Source: Blastomussa wellsi
Taxonomy: Eukaryota; Cnidaria; Anthozoa; Scleractinia; Plerogyridae
Direction: 5' to 3'
Length of the DNA: 64,000 nucleotides
Assembly: GCA_947652115.1 (NCBI GenBank)
Contig: OX393567.1
Span: 20,216,568 to 20,280,567 of the forward strand
Part shown: in pieces, positions 49,401 through 61,400 of the stretch
Layout: each line of letters starts with the position of its first letter
Numbering within the stretch: position 1 is the first letter of the stretch
Program-made: the position numbers and the translations under genes
Notes under the pieces: generated by a model
Seen by the model: only the letters and a program-made list of their open reading frames with translations
Told to the model about the DNA's origin: nothing
Databases searched by the model: none

Positions 49401-52400
49401 ACTAACTCTTGTTGGCCGTGAGCAAAAGAGCATGGTGTTTTCAGGCATTGCCTGGTGGCCGAATATTGTGCACACTCCTTGAAAGCAACATTTGATTTAA
49501 CCTTTTCGGCAGGGTACGGTCTTATTAGCTCCCACTGTTTGCTATTATCACTCCAGACAGCGTACTTCAGCCTTGAACGATTCTCGCAGCCTTTACAGGC
49601 TTTGCTCTTGTCATGGATGCTTGCTGCTCGTTTACGATTTTTCCAAAGAAAGTCGTCACACACGACAAATACTCCCTCGGGGATCTTTCTCGGGTCGTTA
49701 AACGAGCTGGACGATGGTGCAGCTCCAATCGTCATCGACGGCACAGCGTTTCCTATTATTTGCGGATTCATTTTGGTGGGTCTATAGCTAGCCAAGGGTG
49801 GAACTGGTGTAGACGCTCTGCCATTGGGCTCTAGGCGTGTCGTCCAAGCAGAAGAAATGGTATTGGTGAAACCATCTGTTGTGGAGCCTTGAGTTGGAGC
49901 ACCTTCGCGAGCTGCTTGGGAAGGTATAATGGCCGGTGTAGCCGATGGCGCTGGCGTTGAAGGTCTCCCAGATGGCTCAAGGCGCTTAGACCAAGCGGAG
50001 GAAGTGATATTGGTCGAGTTATCTGGGGTGAAGTTTGCAGGTGGGAAGACAGCCTGTCCAGCTATTTGAGAAGTCAGCATAGCATTTGTAGCTGAAGGTG
50101 GAACTGGTGAAGAGGGTCTCCCAGATGGTCCAAAGCGGGCAAGCAAAGCGGAAGTGGTACTTCTAGATCTGGAGCTATCTGCAGTGGAGGTTTGACATGA
50201 AACGGCTTGTACGTAACTCACTTGGGATTTCGAACTGGTAATTGCCATGGTGGATTTCTCCGAGGGTGAGAATGATACACAAGGTCTTCCAGATGCCTCA
50301 TGGGGAGCAAACAAAATGGTAGAGGAAGAACTCTTGGAGTCATCTCTAGTAGAACTTTGAGATGACGAAGCTTCTAGGTTAGGAAATTCATCCACAGTTA
50401 AGCCACCGAAGGAGGCAATCATAGCACCATCACTCTCTTGCCTGTCTCCAGTCATCTCGGGTGACATACCGTTACTGCGATTACATTTTACTCCAGGCTG
50501 CATTTTGGAAGAAGCCTCTACATAACTAGACCGCAACATTTTAAGACTTTCTTCTGGATTAGGGAGACCTGTTCGGAAAATAAATATAATATGAGAAAAG
50601 TTCCAGACCCTCGTATGTTCAAGTGGATAGGATAACACTTTTTATCGACTGTATTGAGTGAAATGTTTTATCTTCTGCTATGCACATGGTTCAATTAAAT
50701 ATACTTACGGCCTTCTCTGGCCAAATTCCACATTGTTGTTTCCTGTTTCCCATGAGGAAATGTGCATGGGTCTTTTGGACATGGCCTATTGGTAAAGAAA
50801 TGCCGGCATACATCAAAGGTCACTTTTTGTGGAATCTTATTAACAGGATATGGCCTCATTGCCTGCCAATAGTTGCGGATGTTGTTCCAGATAGCGTACT
50901 TCAGCCCGCCGTGTGTTTCGCAGAATTTACAAGTCTTCGTTGTCTGATAGACGCTTGTAGGTCGTCTACGGTTATCATACAGGAAGTGTTCACACACTAC
51001 AAATACGCCATCAGGGATCTTTAAAGGGCCATATAACCCAGACGGTGCATCCAAACTAGGCTTTCTTACCGTGTCCTTGGTTGAAAAATTGTGAGAAAAT
51101 GTAATTGGTGTAGTAGACTGTTTAGACTGTCCATGACGTTTAGGACAGTCAATACCAGTGGAACTTCTTAACTGGCCAGGTGTTTTTTGAGATGACACCG
51201 TCGGAGATCGCTCAGTTAGCGCTGCAATAAGAAATCTGTTGGAAGTTGGAACTGAAGCAATGATAACCGAGGAAGAGTCAGGTATTTTAGTATTGTTCCA
51301 AGCGTGAATGCCAGACACGTTCATGGAATTGTGAGTCGACCTTTGAACCGACCCTTCCTTTGAGCCTGAAAGATCGTCGGCACGTACACGTGGCACTTGA
51401 TTTACTGAAGATGTTACCTGGGAAGCTTGCATTTGTAAAGCCGGGTTTAGTTTTTCTACTACAGTCGCGGCACTGGGGAATGTACTCCGCCTCGTATGCA
51501 AGTGCGAAAAGTCGTCCAAACGTTCGGAGTTTGGTTTGGCATTGGCTTCATGATCGGATGACTTCAGCTTTCCCCAAGCTGCATCAATCCGATCGAGGCC
51601 AGATACCCTCTCTTCAAAGTGGTCCTGAATATCTGGTGTGATATCATTTGGTCTTGCTGCGGTACGTCGGCGAGTGTTCCGTACGGGCACAAAGTCTCCA
51701 TCGTCAGAGTCTTCATCTTTATTGGCTTCCAACATGCTTAATGTAATTGGTAAGGTGCCAAACGATGCTGACTCTTCTCTTAGTGTGTTTCTACAGTCGG
51801 AATCATCTAAGCTCATGTCCGGGTCTCCAATAATGGAGTCCGTTGCTTGGGAGTAATCCTCATCAGCGCTTTCATCAGGTAACACATTACTAATGTTACT
51901 CACTGGTGTTTGATCTGTGGAAACAGCAATAAATTGACTTAAGAAATGGAAACCTTAGCCACACACAGTCCACACAGTTACCATAAAAATAGGTCCGCAA
52001 TACGTACATGTGCGGCTCACAAACGTCCGTGCTATCAGGCTAAACTTGGATTATCATTGAAAAATAAAGTATTTTGGGGATTAAAATAATTACCAATAAA
52101 TGCGTTTGTAATGGTTTCACTGAATTTTTAACTCAAAAGTAAACATAGCATGTTGGTCAACTGGAAGTTGGGAGTATGAGGTCTTCTAGAATAGGGTGCT
52201 TCTTTGGGTTTTTATTTAATTACTTTAATCCTGACTGGCAGTTCAATTCAGAAAGCAAAATTCTCCTATATAGGAATAACTCACACATGACTTTGAAGGT
52301 CAGCAAAAGCAGTAAGGGTTTCAAAAGATTAAATGTTTCCTTGTATGATAAATCAGTATTTCTTGATGCAAAAAAGTGTCATTGAAGTGCCAGTAGCGAA

Positions 52401-55400
52401 GGGAAAATTTGCTATTTTTCATGCCAATCCCACACAAAGTGAACACCTGGGCCAGTCTTAATATTTTTGTTGTCAATTGATCGATCAATTGACCGGCCGA
52501 CCGAATGTATATACCAAAAAATAAACAATCAATAATTCAATAAAAAAGATTATTGTTTTCATTTTCGCCATAAGTTGCATGTCTATGATCAGTGTCATAA
52601 TTCTTTATTACTACAACTACTTCTGATAACTTAGCACTTAATTGAGCCCCTCCCCCCAGCCCAAAATAGGCAGCAATGGGGTATAAAGAAAGGACAGGGG
52701 CAATTAATTTTTAAGAAGTTTTCAAGTGAGAAAAAAATCGAGCTTTAAAATCATTGCTTTACAAAAAATCCAAAATATAAGTAATAGGCAATAGCTAATT
52801 TTGTTTAAAGTCGTAAAACATTGGGAGTGGTTGAACCAGCGGGATTAGGCTCAGGAGTGACGTAAAACAAAGAACGAACAAGACAATAAAGAACCTAGAA
52901 ACAATATAGAACAGAAAAACAAAAGATCAAAAACAAAGAAAAAAGACACAGGTATTTACACCGAGATAAACCTCAAGATTATGAAATATAGAAGTACACA
53001 ATAAATTTGGATTTTTACTGCACTTTGGAGCAATGATGACTAACAAATTTAACTAAGAACTTACTTCGCGCTGAAAATGATATAACTGTAAAAGCCGGAC
53101 CGATATGTTCTGAACAGGTGCAAAACTTTGCCGATATAGCTACGAAGTCTCTGAAAATAATCGCCAATGAGTTAAGAACTCATAGATAATCATAATATTT
53201 AACGAACTTACAATTTCCAGTTGATCGTCGGTGTAAAATTCCCGCAGTACTTCAATCAAGTGAACGACGTTACGCTTCTTGTAAAGACGACAAGAACTTG
53301 CTTTCTTTGTTTTTTCTGGGTCGTGCTCTTGCTTCTAGCCTATCTTCAAGTCTAAATCCGAATTTTTTGTCTGTGTTCTTCCCATTTATAACAAGTAGAC
53401 CGATTTTTTCTCTGAAAACTATGCGTTTTGTGTGAAACTGAACTTCAAAGCTTGCTGTTCGCTTTTACGCATCTCGATGGTTTTCACGCTTCAAATGGTC
53501 TGAAAGTAATCTGATTGGTTTGAATTCATCGCGTGAACCAATCAGCTTCAGGGCCGTTGCGGCCCGCACAGCGTGTGCTTTGACGATCAATTTGGCCGAG
53601 TATATGGATAATAATATAGTTTAAAAGAACAAAAAAGTGCGTACTTTTGTTTGGAAGAGTTTTGTCAAGTCTGCCAAAAGAATTCTTCATGACTTACCAC
53701 AGCCAGGACAACTTATTTATGATGTATTCTGTGGGCTATCCAAAAAGCAGACGGATAACCGGATACGGTATAACACGGAATTTAAAAGGTTTAAAGTTTT
53801 GCGAGAAGCTTTCAAAGCTAACATATTCACTCAAAGTTGCACCTTTCTGTAACTTGTCTTTGAGGCATGGGATAAAATAGTCATGCAATGTTTTCTCGTG
53901 GCATACCGTGAATATCCCATTCGTGACTTGATTTTTCTTGTTTACACACTCGCCTAAATACACTGAAAAATCAAGTCACTCGTGGGATATTTCGCAGTAT
54001 GCTACTCGAAAACATTGCATAACTAGTATATATTATCGTTTAGACAACAACGACATTCTTAGCGTAGACATTGGAAGAGACTGTATAGCAAAAAATAAAG
54101 AGAACTTGAGGGTTGTTGACGATGTCACCAAGACTAAGAAAATGAATAATGTACCTAAGGAACCATTCTTTTTCTGCTGAGCTTTCTTCTTTGCTTTCTT
54201 TTTCTTGTTTTTCTTTTTGTTTTGCTTTCTTTTCTTTTCTGTATCTGCTAAAATACAACGAGACGAAAATCAGATCAGCTATAGAATAAACCATTATAAT
54301 TAAAGAAAAAAAAAATGAGTACTGAAAATACTACCATGATTATTGCCTGTCGCGTCTCCACCTTCCGTGTGCTCTGAGGCTGCCATTATTTCTTGTACTG
54401 TTAAAACGAAAGCCAATTATCTCGAATATTTAACAATTAGACTATACGTGCCCGAGTTTTCTATGAGCGAATAGTTGACTATCGCTCATAGAAAACGAGG
54501 GATATACTAATGAAAGGCATGGTTCTCTTGTTTGTACTTTGTATGCGTGCTTAGTTCTCCTACTTTTATGGGTATGGGGCTCCGCACTGCCGCCTTTCGG
54601 GAGACCGGAGCTCCGCTAAAAATTACAGCACAAAAGTAAGTGAATGATTATAACAGTTCTCATTAATTCATTTTCTGGCTGAAATTTTGTAATTTAAATA
54701 TTTGTGTTTTTTGTAATCTATAATACACCGAATAGTGGTTATAATACCATTTGATGATGGACGTAGAATCAGTTATCTGAAGCAGTTTTTTCAAACTTTA
54801 AATTAAAGCATGTGCATCTTATTTGTGAAATTACTTTACAGGCATATTCAATAAGCCAAGAACAAACATTATAGCTTCGTTTACCATTTGGTACAACAGC
54901 CATGTCGCTTTCTTTAATTTTTGAACATCCCTTCTGTAATTTAGAAGTAGTACACAATGTTATTTGCACCACTTATTAATAGAAGCATTTATAAAGGGAT
55001 TTATTAATAAAATATTTACCAGTAAAAGCATTTGGAAAACTGAGTAAAGTCTCACACCTTCTCCTGTGAAATCAATGTGGAATTGTTTTCAGTCTCGTTC
55101 CGTTCACTCTTTTCTGAGGGAAAACCCGCTGGTGATTTTATCTGTAAAAAAAAAAACAAATAAAAACAAAAACAGGCAATACAAAAATTTCAACTTCAGG
55201 TGCAGAGGCGCGAGGTGAAACCCATAAGCATGCAGTGGTGAATAATCAGAGGAAGGCACCAATTATAGGATTGTTAAGGTTTCCGTATCATAAGGCCACT
55301 ACAAGATGGATGGAAAGAGGCACTGTGGGAGTAAAGTATCTTGTCACAAAAACACAGAACAAAGATCTGACTAGCTCTCGAAGTCCGACCACTTTTTGCT

Positions 55401-58400
55401 CGAATCTCACGCCCTATCCATTATTTCACTGCGTTCTATGCGGCACTTCAGAATTGGTGGGACTGTACTAAATTCACGGAGGATATTTCAGTTTTCGAAG
55501 CATGTCAAGCGTCTTAGAAAGTTGCCATTTTCACCATCAAGGTGTGTGTACTCCGGGTTATACGTCTCGGTGGACTAGTTGAGGTCAAACACTGACCCAC
55601 AGTCTACGTGCTAACCATTAGACCTACGATAAATTACTTGCGATAAAAGGAATGTTTAGACGTACATGTGTAGGGTTTATTACAGGAAGATTGTGTATGT
55701 CGAATTCTGCGATGTTGTCTTCGGAATTCAATGGAGTCTCGTCGTTTGCCTTGTTCTCTTCAGCAGGTTCAGGAGCAGGTTCTTTTATTGAAAACCTTTC
55801 TTGCGATTCAACCTGTTTTATACAAGCGTTAAAACATTACTGGAGATCAATATAATTTCGTGCTTTGGCCATGAGTGGATGAGCCTAAATGAGTGTTGGG
55901 ACTTCCTGATCGAGTAGAGATTTCTATAACACTGAAAGTACAAGTACAGCAGTAATCTCCCGTGAGATGCTAAACCACGAGTTTTGCTAGGCTTTGCCAA
56001 CACTTCCAGTTGCAGCTGCACCTCGAACTTAGGCTCGTAGTCTAATTTTTAAGAAGATGACCATGTGGAAAATGTGGTCGATTTTTTTTCCGTGTTCACA
56101 TTGCATCATCTAAACACCATGGGGTTTGGGAGAATCCGAGACAGTTATAAAAACCCTCGACTGCGCCTCGGGTTTGCATAACTTTCGAGATATCTCTAAA
56201 ACCCCCGAGTGTTTAAATGAGGTCATGTAAACACGGAAACGTTCTCGATCGCCTTGTAAATATTTATTAAAAATACGCACGTCATACGCACGTCATAACC
56301 GCCTTTACATACTCTCACCTAAACACGAACAATGAGAACGCGCATACTATGTCAGTTATTTTATAAAGTCCAATATCGGTTTCGATCGATAGCCCAATAA
56401 GCAGCCCGTTTAAAAATAAGGCTGGTTTACACGTCCTACGCAGACATAAACATAACCACAATCAGCATAAGAACAAGGCAATATTTAAAAGGGGAAAAGT
56501 GCTTCTTTTAAAAGTTTTATCAGCAATGTGCTCATGCTTGCGTCGCGTGCACAATATAGGCCGCTTTTATCTTTTAATAATGATATTCTTTTAGCAAATA
56601 CCGTTTCTTCTGCTTGCTTCCGCTCTCTTTCCTTCAAGCGTTGTGTTATTTCAGTCATTAGTTGTAAAGCTTCATGATCACCACGATGGAAATACAGCAC
56701 TAAATTGAAATGAAAACAAATCATTATTTATATTTTCTTCCCTCGCTCAATAAACGTCTGAGATTCCACGGCGACAGAATCAGACAGAAACTGTTGAGCT
56801 ACGTTTTCCGTGCAAAATTTTTTCGAATCAGTAGACTCAGTATGAGCAGGGGTCATGTAGCCATATTTCGAGCACAGTTTCGAGGATCTAGGTTTTTGCA
56901 GTTTAGTGATATGTATATCTAGAGACTCAGGACATCAAGTTGATCTTTACGAGCTGCCTTTGCATTTGGTAAATTACACGTTAACGTTTAATGACAAATT
57001 AACGCAACTGCATTTTGTAGGTGTAGTCTCCTTCTGCTGTTTTTGGATGCCACTCAAGCTGACATCCCAAAAAAGAAACGAAAGGCTGCGAAGAAGATAA
57101 CCCAGTAGTATAAGTGTTTACTGCCGTAACGCAAACGGTCAAAAACAAATGAAAGCACAACGCGCACAAAAAATGACGAAGTTACATTCTCTTGCTTTGT
57201 ACGTACTTCTGTTTGTATCACGGTAGCTCACACTTGCTTACATTTGTGGCTGTGTTTGCATCAAACATGCAAGCCGAACGCAAAAGCAAGGAAAAAAGTT
57301 TTAGCGCCATGACCCCGCCACTAGAATTTGACCAAGATGTCCTCTTGGCCAAAATCTAAGACAAATATCTAATACACCTGCCATTGTGCTTGCGTTTTCT
57401 TTATGTTGAAATGGCACATGAGACCATGGGCCTTAATCACACGAGGCCTTAATCACACGGCGGCCATATTGGCCATGGAACATAGATTTTGTACCCCGAG
57501 CCTCGAGTTCAAATGTTTGGGAACTCAACATGGCCGCCGTGTAATTAAGGCCCATACCGTTAGCGCAAACATCCTTTGCTTCTTCGCATCTTCCCTGAAA
57601 TGAGTGAAGAACAACACAAGTTAATTGGCCATTTAGCTTCAAAGATGAAAAAGGTAATGGCAAGTTGGCAATGTGACTAAGTGAAGTCCACTTCGGCAAC
57701 TCGTCTAGCCCAAAAATATCGTCCGGGGAACAGAGAGGCGCAGTGGCGAGAGCACTCGCAGCCCACCAATGTGACCCGGGTTCAATTCCCAGACCCGGCG
57801 TCATATGCGGGTTCACTTCATTGTGGGTTCTCGTCCTTGCTCCAAGGGTTCTTCTCCGAGAGTTTTTCTCCGGTTCTCCCTCCGCAAAAACAAACACTTT
57901 CAAATTTCAGTTCGACTGGGGACTCGAGGGCCACAGGTTTGTCAGTCGCAAGACTGTTACGCGCTACCCTCGTTAACAAATTCAATTTATTTATTGTGTT
58001 TAATTCGCAGAGAAAGGGCCATTTCTGAAAGGTTTTAGAACACCAAGAGGGCTTTTTTATTCACAGGAAATTAATAAATTGGTTTGGATGGTGAAGATTG
58101 ACCGTGTCCTAAAAACAAATTAAGGATGTTCAAAGAAATGCCTTTTCATAATGTGGATGCTGCGCGCAACAAACTACTGACAACTAACTTTTAAATCTCC
58201 CACGTTAACTGAAAAGCGGCTCAAACATGCTGACCTTACTCTTCCTTTCCAATAGATACGTTATTTTTCTTTTCTTTTATCTATTTAACCTTATTGATTC
58301 ATATAATTTTGTATAATAACTGCAATCAATTTTGTTGTTTCATACTGTTTTTGCCGTATAGTTTAAGCACCTGGGTGGTTCGTGTTACAAGGGCGTTAAC

Positions 58401-61400
58401 TTTGAAATGTATCATCCGAGCACGTTTTAAATGTTACCCCATTGCTAGTATAAATACAATGCAATTCAGGGTACACGAACTCACATCTGATGATGATCGT
58501 TGAACGATCGAAACATGCCATTGATACAAATTGAAAATTGACATTCAATTTTTACGCTTCAGTATATTCTAAAACCTTTTTCGTTCTTTTGACCTCGTGC
58601 TTTCATTGTGCTATGGCTACGTTACCTATATAATTTGTAATATTTATTACAGTTTACCAGGTTCAGTAAACATTCCGCTTGCTTTAGCAGAACACCAGGG
58701 AGATGCTTAAAGTCTAACAACTCCAGCAACTCCGTGTAACATTCTAAGGCTAGTTCACGAGTTTCGTGGTCCATGTCCATCTGCAGGGCAAATCGAAGCA
58801 TTTTGAAAAGTACCTCATTGACCACAAATTCATGCTGTGAAAAAGAGAAACAAAACTTAAAAGATAGGAAGCGAGGCAGATCCATGGCTAGCCAGAAAAG
58901 ACCCAGTTGTTCAATGGATGGTTAACATAAGACTATCCAATGGATAAACCGCTGTCTAGAGGATAGTTGTCGACAAAAGACTGATACTAGTTGACTGCGG
59001 GATAGTGACTAGCCGGTGCCGTAGCGTTATCCACTCTTTGAACAACAAGGACCAGGCTTGTTGTACTTATGTTCAGTGATAGATCACTGATGACGTCAAA
59101 ATGTGCTAAGAACAAAAAATGGCGATAGCCGAGTGTGTCCCTGGCGATATATCTGTGCAGACACACGGCAACATGGAATCTATTTGTCAATACACATGCA
59201 ATTAGCAGTAGTATGTGTCCACTGTATTGAAAGCCTCTGCGGCGCCCTGTACATGTAGACGTCACCAGTGCGTGTGTCCTTTAATAGATCATAGGTAGAA
59301 GCCATCTCTATGAGTAACTTGTTCTCGGTTCCAAAAGCTATAAAAGATCACTCACCTTTTTAAACACCTCTCTCAGATTTTCTTTCAGATCCTTCAAGAA
59401 TGTCGTGGCTTTATTGCACTGAAAATAGAAAGAGTTATAAAAGGCAATCAATGATCTTTTCTGAGGTTTTGGGACGACAAACTCATAAACACGCTCGCTC
59501 AGCCTAGGGCCTTAGCCGGGTTGTTAAATAAGCAATAATAATAAACAGATAAAACAAGGAAGCAAACAACAAACGAATAACTAGATAACAGAAACGCGAA
59601 TTCAGCGTATTTTTGGTAGGTCAAAATGATTTGCTTCCAACACACTAAATCTGTTTCAACCTGAAGATAACAATTTAGTGGACTTCCTCTTATTGAATTC
59701 ATTCTAAAAGTGTTATCTCCAGTTGAAGCAGGTTAATATAAACTGGAAATTAAACAGATTTAGCCCGAAATTAAAGCCAATTTAACCTGCAACACATTTT
59801 CTACTCTGCTGTAGCCTGTTCAAGGCTCTGACCGTGAGCCTGGAACAGGCCATTTCTGCTTATTTGGGCACAAGGTATAGTTGATCACGTGCTCTTTTGT
59901 TGTTAAATGGATGCTGGCCATTTTACACGTAGTCATTACGAACATTGGATCAACTCACATTAGGTCTCAAATGCTTGCACCACACAGCAAGCGGAAGAGC
60001 TGGAACAAAATCTCCAAGAGACACTATTGCTTTCATCTTGATAAAAATAGATTTTGATAGCAGGCTCTTGTTGTTCGCACAGTCTGCAAGCTCGATGGCT
60101 GAACAAGAAAAAGAGATAATCGCATCTATCACATCTGAGATTCACTCAGTGTAATGCATTCAAAATAATATAATAAACTAAGATTTTCTAAGTTTGAATT
60201 TGGGAGGGTAACAGTTAAATGTGCCTGGCTTTCGTAAACAAAATTCAGCACAAAAATTAAGGTTGTCAGTTTGGCGAGTTTGTATTGTAGAATAAATTAA
60301 TTACTCAGGGTTATAGTTCTAAACCATCGATTTGATAGCAAGTTTGTGTCACTTTGGCAACGTTGCAGGTAACCAGAGAAGTCATGACATCGAAGCATAA
60401 AAAGTAGAAAACCACTATTAAAACTGCTTTCATTTTTCAAAGTGTCCGAGATTGATTATGTAACCTTGTGTATACTCTGCTGGGATCCAAAGTAAGCATC
60501 CTGTTCTGTTCTTCCTGTTCTGAGAAGGTATCGTTTAACGCATGCATGCGAAGATCGACGTCCACGCAAGAAAAGAAAAGTTTAATAAAAATAAAGACGG
60601 AGACAACAATAATACATGCAATGATGATGATGGTGTTGACGATCTTAATGATGATAGCTAATAGTTGTATATGTACCTCTTTCGCTGTCCTGAATGGCTT
60701 CAAGATAATTGCCCTTTTGAATAAAAAGAGTTATTTTTGGAAGATATTATCACCAAAATAAATGTTAGACGACAACGAAACGTGTAACGTACTTCTTCAG
60801 AATATAAATGAGTTTACCATTTTAAAGAAACAAGTTGCTCTCTTGCGAAAAAGCTTTTCGCTAATTACGGACGTATCCATAAATGGAGAAATTGGGAAGT
60901 TCAACGCCCTTGTATAATTCGCTGCTGCCTCTTTATATTGCTTCGCTTGGAATTTTTCATCACCCTCCTTCTTCAATCCCATTACAAATGGGTCCTGCAA
61001 GTGAGATTAAATCTAAAATAACTGACTAGCTAGAATATATGACTATCTGAGATGTAAAGGGACCTCCTTTAAAATTTGAAGTGAAAGCTACATGCGCTCA
61101 TTACACAAGACCACAATTGGTCGGCATTGTACTTCTCTCGACGAAGGAGTTTATTTATGTGTATTTTTTTTTGTCACAAAGCGATCATGTTGCCCCAACA
61201 ATTCCTTGCCCACTATACTCGCATGCACGAGGTATTCGGTACAACAGTGAGATAAAAATAGTATTTTAGCAGCAAAAAACTACCAAACTCGAGCTGCTTT
61301 CATTTTAGTTTCCCAGTTTCGCCTTCTGCTTTCGCAAATTCAATTTTAATTTATTTTGCAGCCAATTATGTATATCACCTTAAAGGGCAGCGGAATGAAG

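Larger units (their letters stand above)
54155..55812 (-). other. Gene B disordered linker with Lys-rich, NLS-like exon
   Basis: Five short exons. Exon 55812-55684 is acidic and Pro/Glu-rich. Exons 55141-55058, 54933-54885 and 54397-54335 are polar. Exon 54244-54155 is almost entirely Lys, Gln and Asn (TEKKRKQNKKKNKKKK), resembling a nuclear or nucleolar targeting or RNA-binding patch. The 49-nt exon 54933-54885 is needed to bridge phase 0 to phase 1 between its neighbours, which supports it. There is no recognisable fold. Confidence 0.65.
56602..60994 (-). other. Gene B N-terminal TPR-like helical region
   Basis: Seven small exons code for paired helices. Exon 60994-60818 reads KKEGDEKFQAKQYKEAAANY and LFRKRATCFFKM, a classic TPR opening. 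Exon 60713-60677 continues GNYLEAIQDSER. Exon 60098-59959 has IELADCANNKSLLSKSIF and LGDFVPALPLAVWC. Exons 59418-59356, 58834-58658, 57594-57558 and 56699-56602 add more amphipathic helices (for example LECYTELLELLDFKHLPGVL). Vertebrate HELZ starts with a comparable TPR-like region, while HELZ2 does not. Its role would be protein-protein contact. Confidence 0.8.

Noticed and set aside
53065..53212. The two 53 kb segments as coding exons of gene B
   Set aside because: Their exit phase 2 leads to an immediate stop in exon 51914-50709. Exon 54244-54155 joins that exon in phase without them.
60470..60540. A minus-strand segment with an AACAGGAAGAACAG start that could be another TPR exon
   Set aside because: Including it breaks phase, while joining exon 60713-60677 directly to 60098-59959 gives a continuous helix (SER-AIELADC) in frame.
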